Below the pieces are notes generated by a model that saw only the letters and a list, made by a program, of their open reading frames with translations, ran no database searches and had not been told where the DNA came from. Shown here piece after piece: positions 60,192-64,000 of a DNA stretch of 64,000 nucleotides. The stretch comes from Bacteroidota bacterium (lineage in GTDB: Bacteria > Bacteroidota > Bacteroidia > B-17B0 > Aurantibacillaceae). Made by a program: the position numbers and the translations under genes. The stretch is taken from NCBI GenBank assembly GCA_021156365.1, contig JAJNDK010000001.1, forward strand, positions 558,001-622,000, written 5' to 3'. How positions within the stretch are numbered: the first letter of the stretch is position 1; every line of letters begins with the position of its first letter.

Positions 60192-62248
60192 ACCTGAATA
60201 AACTCTTAGTACGGCAAATTCAAAAACATTTCGGAGGACTGGAAAATGTTTCTCCGGACATGCATGACTTTCTATTGGCTGTGACGGAAGCATACGACCA
60301 CTATGAAAAAGACCACAGTATGCTGGAACGCAGCATAGATCTTAGTTCGGGCGAAATGATCGAACTGAATAAGGAATTGCGGGAAGAGACAAAAAAACTG
60401 AGGGCGGCACATCACGAACTGAAAACCTTATTTGAAAACATTGACGAAACATTTTTCTCGGTTGACATGAGGTCGAATAAGCTGACACAAATGTCTCCTT
60501 CCTGCGAAAAAACATACGGGTACAGACCTGATGAGTTTTTTTCCCTGCCGGATCTTTGGCGGGACACTATCCATCCTGAAGACAAGCAGGTCTCGGAGCA
60601 GCAGCTTCAGGACCTGTTCATAGGAAAGAAGGTTGTAAATAATTACCGGATAATACATAAGAACGGAAGTGAAAAATGGATTGAGAACAGAGTGATCCCC
60701 ACATTAGACGAAGAAGGAGTGCTTATACGAATAGATGGAGTCACCAGTGATATAACCGAAAGGAAGAAAGCCGAAAAACTGCTTATTGAATCCGAGAAAA
60801 AATACCGCTTGGTATTTGAGAATCCTTTTCTCGGAGTCGCTCTCGGAACAATAGACGGCCTGGTTATGAATGCTAATAAAGCCTTTTATACTTTATTGGG
60901 CTATACACAGGAAGAGATACAAAACATTCACTTTTCAAAATTCACCTATGCTCCCGACCTGGATAAGGAGTTGCCCTATTTACAAAGCATGGCAAACGGG
61001 GAGATCAATGATTATGTCCTGGAAAAAAGATATGTTACAAAATCAAATGAGATCATCTGGGTTGAATTAAGCCTTAGTTGTGTAAAAGACGAAGCACAGC
61101 AAATACAATTCGTCATTGCGGTCATCCAGGATATTACTTCGAAAAAACATGCAAAAGAATCGCTGCTTAAATCCGAAGCAAACTTAAGGAATATACTGGA
61201 AAACACCGACACAGGCTACATCCTGCTAAATACGAAAGGCGATATTCTTTCCTATAACACGATCGCGCAACAAATGGGAATGGATGAAATGAAAGAAAAG
61301 CTCGGGGTGGGAAAAAACTATGTGGATCTTATGATCGAAGAAAAAAAAACGGAAATGAGAAGGAAGATCGGGGACGTACTGACCAGTGGAGAGCAAATCA
61401 AAGATGAAGTTTGTTACCCGCAACCTGACAACTCCCTGAAATGGTTCTATATAAGTATGCATCCCGTTTTCAGCGAAGACAGAAAAGTGATCGGGCTAAG
61501 TATTGCCGCTACAGATATTACAAGTGAAAAGACACTTTCAATTGAACGCGATAAGATCACCTCTGATCTTATGCAGCGCAACAGGGATCTTGAGCAGTTC
61601 GCTTTTATCATTTCACATAATCTCCGGTCTCCGGTAGCCAATATAATCGGGCTTATAAACGTAATCGAAAATAGCCCGACTTTAAACGGAGAAGACCGGA
61701 AAGAATGTATGAATGGTTTGCTTTTGTCTGCAAACAAACTGGATAGCGTAATAAAAGATCTGAGCCACATTCTCCAGGTACGCCGTGAAATAAGTGAAAA
61801 GAAAGAGCCCATTTTATTTTCAGAGCTGGTGTCAGATATTAAGATCAGTATCGGAAATCTGTTGCAAAAAGAAAGTGCGGTTATCCATACGGATTTCACC
61901 GAAACCGACAAGATCATTACATTAAAAAGTTATTTATACAGTATATTTTTTAATCTTATCTCAAACAGCATTAAATACCGTAATGGTGAATCCCCGGTTA
62001 TTACAATCGCCAGCCGGAAAGTCAATAACAAGGTCATGTTAACCTTTAAAGACAATGGGATCGGGATTGATCTCGCTACACAGGGAAATAAGATCTTTGG
62101 TCTTTACAATAAATTCCATTTTCATACAGAAGGTAAGGGAATTGGTTTATACATGACAAAAACGCAGGTTGAAATGCTGGGAGGAAAAATCACCGTGGTA
62201 AGCTCAGTAAATAAAGGCACAGAATTTCAGATCGAACTGCAGGAATAA
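60188..62248 (+). CDS. PAS-domain sensor histidine kinase coupled to FIST
   Basis: 686 residues, cytosolic. An N-terminal coiled-coil region (to about 75) precedes three PAS domains (about 77-190, 203-320 and 330-440; each begins KTLFENIDETFFSV, YRLVFENPFLGVALG, LRNILENTDTGYILL). The kinase core has the phospho-acceptor His477 in FIISHNLRSPVANIIGL, the N box LISNSIKYRN, and the G boxes DNGIGID and GKGIGLYMTK. No receiver or response regulator is adjacent. The operon with FIST suggests that a ligand, rather than light or redox alone, controls the kinase. Confidence 0.93.
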   Translation: MNLNKLLVRQIQKHFGGLENVSPDMHDFLLAVTEAYDHYEKDHSMLERSIDLSSGEMIELNKELREETKKLRAAHHELKTLFENIDETFFSVDMRSNKLTQMSPSCEKTYGYRPDEFFSLPDLWRDTIHPEDKQVSEQQLQDLFIGKKVVNNYRIIHKNGSEKWIENRVIPTLDEEGVLIRIDGVTSDITERKKAEKLLIESEKKYRLVFENPFLGVALGTIDGLVMNANKAFYTLLGYTQEEIQNIHFSKFTYAPDLDKELPYLQSMANGEINDYVLEKRYVTKSNEIIWVELSLSCVKDEAQQIQFVIAVIQDITSKKHAKESLLKSEANLRNILENTDTGYILLNTKGDILSYNTIAQQMGMDEMKEKLGVGKNYVDLMIEEKKTEMRRKIGDVLTSGEQIKDEVCYPQPDNSLKWFYISMHPVFSEDRKVIGLSIAATDITSEKTLSIERDKITSDLMQRNRDLEQFAFIISHNLRSPVANIIGLINVIENSPTLNGEDRKECMNGLLLSANKLDSVIKDLSHILQVRREISEKKEPILFSELVSDIKISIGNLLQKESAVIHTDFTETDKIITLKSYLYSIFFNLISNSIKYRNGESPVITIASRKVNNKVMLTFKDNGIGIDLATQGNKIFGLYNKFHFHTEGKGIGLYMTKTQVEMLGGKITVVSSVNKGTEFQIELQE

Positions 62249-62256
62249 TAACATTA

Positions 62257-62292
62257 AAAGCCGGGCAATTTTCTGCCTGGCTTTAATTTTTT
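62257..62292 (+). terminator. Intrinsic terminator of the FIST-kinase operon
   Basis: AAAGCCGGGCA (62257-62267) pairs with TGCCTGGCTTT (62274-62284, one G-U pair), followed by AATTTTTTT. It may also work on the minus strand for the GyrI-like gene. Confidence 0.8.
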
Positions 62293-62294
62293 TG

Positions 62295-62753
62295 TTAACG
62301 GATAGCAACAAAAATATCCACTTCTGCATCCATCGGATTCTGTGCCTTCTCTCCATACACTTCAAAATCGGCAGTAAAAGTACGCGGCAGATCCGCAGCC
62401 CATATTTTCAGCCATTCGTTGTACACCAATCCTTCCATAATATTTCCTTTGGCGGTCCGCACATCGTAGGTGCCTCCTTCAAACTGCTTGCCTACCATTC
62501 CCTCCGGGATCGTTTCGAGGCTCGAAACCCTGCATCCGAGAATTGTGGTATAGGGACGTGTGTGGTCCTTTTCGTACTCCGTGTAAATACTATAAATGGA
62601 CGAATCGATCTTGTTGGGGATCTTTTGGAGAATGCCTTCCGACATAAATTTAGCCCACAGGACAGGAATATCCTGCGCCGCCTGGTTGTTTTCATTGGTG
62701 GTACGGATGGAAATGCCAATTACGCTGAATGGCTGAAGTGTTTGTTTGTTCAT
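62295..62753 (-). CDS. GyrI-like / effector-binding domain protein
   Basis: 152 residues forming one GyrI-like (SOUL-type) small-molecule-binding domain: FSVIGISIRTTNENNQAAQD, IYSIYTEYEKDH, YTTILGCRVSSLETIPEGM, and the C-terminal ADFEVYGEKAQNPMDAEVD (with the conserved Glu of the binding cleft). No DNA-binding domain is fused to it, so it may bind ligands directly or partner a separate regulator. It is convergent with the FIST-kinase operon. Confidence 0.9.
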   Translation of the reverse strand: MNKQTLQPFSVIGISIRTTNENNQAAQDIPVLWAKFMSEGILQKIPNKIDSSIYSIYTEYEKDHTRPYTTILGCRVSSLETIPEGMVGKQFEGGTYDVRTAKGNIMEGLVYNEWLKIWAADLPRTFTADFEVYGEKAQNPMDAEVDIFVAIR

Positions 62754-62775
62754 ATATAGTAGTTTTTGATTAAGG

Positions 62776-62783
62776 CAAAGCTA
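62776..62783 (-). promoter_or_regulatory. -7 element of the GyrI-like gene
   Basis: Minus strand TAGCTTTG, exact TAnnTTTG, 22 bp before the ATG. The nearest TTTG is only 14 bp upstream, so the -33 box is doubtful. Confidence 0.45.
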
Positions 62784-62927
62784 AATGAGGTGAGTGACAA
62801 AGGTATGTCAGCAGAAAGAAAATTACCGGAAATTTAATCGTTTTTTCATTTTTGGCACAGTTTAGTGAATTGTCTCCCATAAAAAGCACTCTGAACTAAT
62901 TTTTCATTACTTCGCTTCTATGCTAAG

Positions 62928-63683
62928 GTAATTAAAAGTGGAAAAACAGTGTCCTTGTGCGATCCTTTAGTTGTCTCTACCTGTTTAAAAGTGGTATCCG
63001 GCAGAAAAAAGGAGAGATGGGATCAGTTTTCAGGATTCTTCACTCATTTAAAAGTAAAATCGGATAAAAAAAAGGCGTTATAAAATCAGTTCCCATTACT
63101 TTTCATCCCTTAAAATATAATATACCCCGGAAAAAAAGCAATACAAAACCAGTTTTCATTACTATAATTTCTCTTTTCAGTAATATGCACCGGAAAAAAA
63201 GTAATATGAAATCAGTTTTCATTACTATAATTCCCCTTTTCAGTAATATACTCTGAAAAAAAAGTAATATGAAATCAGTTTTCATTACTAGAATTACCAT
63301 TTTCAGTAATATGCGCCGGAAATAAAGTAATATGAAACCAGTTTTCATTACTAGAATTCCTCTTTTCAGTAATATACGCCGGAAATAAAGTAATATTAAA
63401 CCAGTTTTCATTGGTAGAATTCCTCTTTTCAGTAATATACTCTGAAAAAAAAGTAATATGAAACCAGTTTTCATTGGTAGAATTCCTCTTTTCAGTAATA
63501 TGCGCCGAAAAAAAAGTAATGAAATCAGTTTTCATTACTCTTCAACCCATTTTAAAGTAATATTTCACCGGAAAAAAAGTAATATAAAATCAGTTTTCAT
63601 TACTATTCGATCATTCAAAATTAATATCCAGGAGAAAAATACCGCTATAAAATGGTCTTTCATTAACAGGTGCAAAAAAAATA
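62928..63683. repeat. Tandem array of about twelve 63-bp units
   Basis: Unit starts are at 62928, 62992, 63055, 63118, 63181, 63244, 63307, 63370, 63433, 63496, 63558 and 63621, spaced 63 bp apart apart from 64- and 62-bp steps. The core units read TAATATGCGCCGGAAAAAAA, then GTAATATGAAATCAGTTTTC, then ATTACTAGAATTCCTCTTTT and CAG. Within each, AGTAATATGAAA and TTTTCATTACT can pair into a hairpin; in the unit at 63496 the pairing is perfect. Units in the centre are nearly identical and those at both ends decay, the mark of homogenisation by unequal exchange. Confidence 0.85.
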
Positions 63684-63691
63684 TTTATCTA

Positions 63692-64000
63692 TTAAAGTCC
63701 GTTATACAGCTTTCTTAGCTCTTTTATCCTGTTTTCCGTTAACTCCGTCAGGCAATACAAATATTCTATGGCTCTCAGGTGACAGCCACCACAATCCTCA
63801 TAACTATCATAAATTATAACACAATGGCTATCCCGAAAATCTCTCCAGTTTTTCTGCATCCGGATGACCTTATATTCCAGACTATCGATAAAGTGCGTTT
63901 TTGCTTTTAAAAGCAAAGAATCATAAACAAGGGTGAGAATGGAATCACTTTTCTGAAAGGCAAGATTGGCGCAGATCCTCGCCGACAAGTTGTCGCCCGG
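63692..64000 (-). CDS. Partial LprI-like protein (N-terminus beyond the window)
   Basis: The frame runs from the stop at 63692 to the window edge without a start. It contains CANLAFQKSDSILTLVYDSL, MQKNWRDFRDSHC and YLYCLTELTENRIKELRKLY, the pattern of the lysozyme-inhibitor LprI domain (DUF1311), with Cys residues that probably form disulfides in the periplasm. About 102 residues are visible; the signal peptide is off the edge. Confidence 0.75.
   Translation of the reverse strand, partial: PGDNLSARICANLAFQKSDSILTLVYDSLLLKAKTHFIDSLEYKVIRMQKNWRDFRDSHCVIIYDSYEDCGGCHLRAIEYLYCLTELTENRIKELRKLYNGL

Larger units (their letters stand above)
62754..63691. other. Gene-free region of 938 bp dominated by a satellite array
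   Basis: Apart from the GyrI-like promoter the region consists of the 63-bp-period repeat array listed separately and its degenerate edges. Frames open on both strands within the array (for example 63103-63474 minus) follow from the repeat period being a multiple of three and are not regarded as genes. Confidence 0.7.

Noticed and set aside
63103-63535. Minus-strand frames coding for a repeated 21-residue motif in the satellite array
   Set aside because: The frame follows from the repeat period being 63 bp and is broken by the 62-bp unit; no promoter or start context repeats with it.
62928-63683. Possible CRISPR array
   Set aside because: Whole units are alike including the would-be spacers, no cas genes are near, and units are joined without unique spacers.
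1-64000. tRNA genes, insertion sequences or prophage genes
   Set aside because: No T-arm GTTCRA words in a tRNA context, no transposase or phage protein patterns were found by reading both strands.

Overview
The window looks like chromosomal DNA from a member of the Bacteroidota. Three lines of evidence agree. (1) Many start regions carry the Bacteroidota promoter (-33 TTTG/TTG, about 19 bp, -7 TAnnTTTG) with short 5' leaders. (2) Two very large secreted proteins and one secreted nuclease end in type IX secretion (T9SS) sorting domains. (3) The gene families are typical: DUF1543, LytS/LytTR pairs, carboxypeptidase-regulatory/TonB receptors, an acpP-fabF-rnc cluster and a class A rnpB. No tRNA, rRNA operon, insertion sequence, prophage or CRISPR array was seen. 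Genus cannot be named from the sequence alone.

Layout. 1-8.3 kb: a partial secreted protein, an 1810-aa T9SS metalloprotease/beta-helix protein behind a terminator-like leader hairpin, then DUF1543, TonB-C and PepSY-like proteins. 8.3-8.8 kb: a gene-free stretch that encodes what look like two tandem copies of an unrecognised small RNA on the minus strand. 9-13.2 kb: a Lys/Glu/Ala-rich TPR protein and the acpP-fabF-rnc operon. 13.4-20 kb: a SpoIIAA-like protein, a ParB-like/MORN-repeat protein with a partner gene, an M16 peptidase and aroE. 20-24 kb: a cell-envelope sensing operon (LiaF-like, DUF4288, LytS-type kinase, LytTR regulator) and ftsX. 24-27.4 kb: an MBL-fold hydrolase, a secreted nuclease behind four 23-bp iterons, a GNAT/XRE pair that resembles a toxin-antitoxin module, and rnpB. 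27.6-39 kb: a TonB-dependent receptor, a nucleotide kinase-like protein, a glutamate synthase-like protein, sodA, outer-membrane beta-barrel proteins, TM2 and SixA-like proteins, and the ppk1-ppx operon. 39-45.8 kb: cspA, small secreted proteins, murQ and a repeat-rich T9SS adhesin. 45.8-55.4 kb: an EEP hydrolase, a GlmU-like protein, a long-chain acyl-CoA synthetase, a frameshifted gene, a DUF1851 protein, prfC and a T9SS endonuclease I. 55.4-58.2 kb: an ECF sigma operon with its probable recognition sequence. 58.2-62.3 kb: a methyltransferase and a FIST protein translationally coupled to a PAS histidine kinase. 62.7-63.7 kb: a 63-bp-period satellite array, followed by a partial LprI-like protein.

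The strongest candidates for something undescribed are the twin small RNAs (8.37-8.75 kb), the ECF regulon with two matching TGTAACA-N14-GTATC promoters (57.8-58.2 kb), the iteron operator in front of the secreted nuclease (25.15-25.27 kb), the GNAT/XRE module with its operator array (25.9-27.0 kb), the 63-bp satellite, and the terminator placed at the start of the 1810-aa gene's transcript. All positions and repeat counts were read by eye; nothing was checked against a database.
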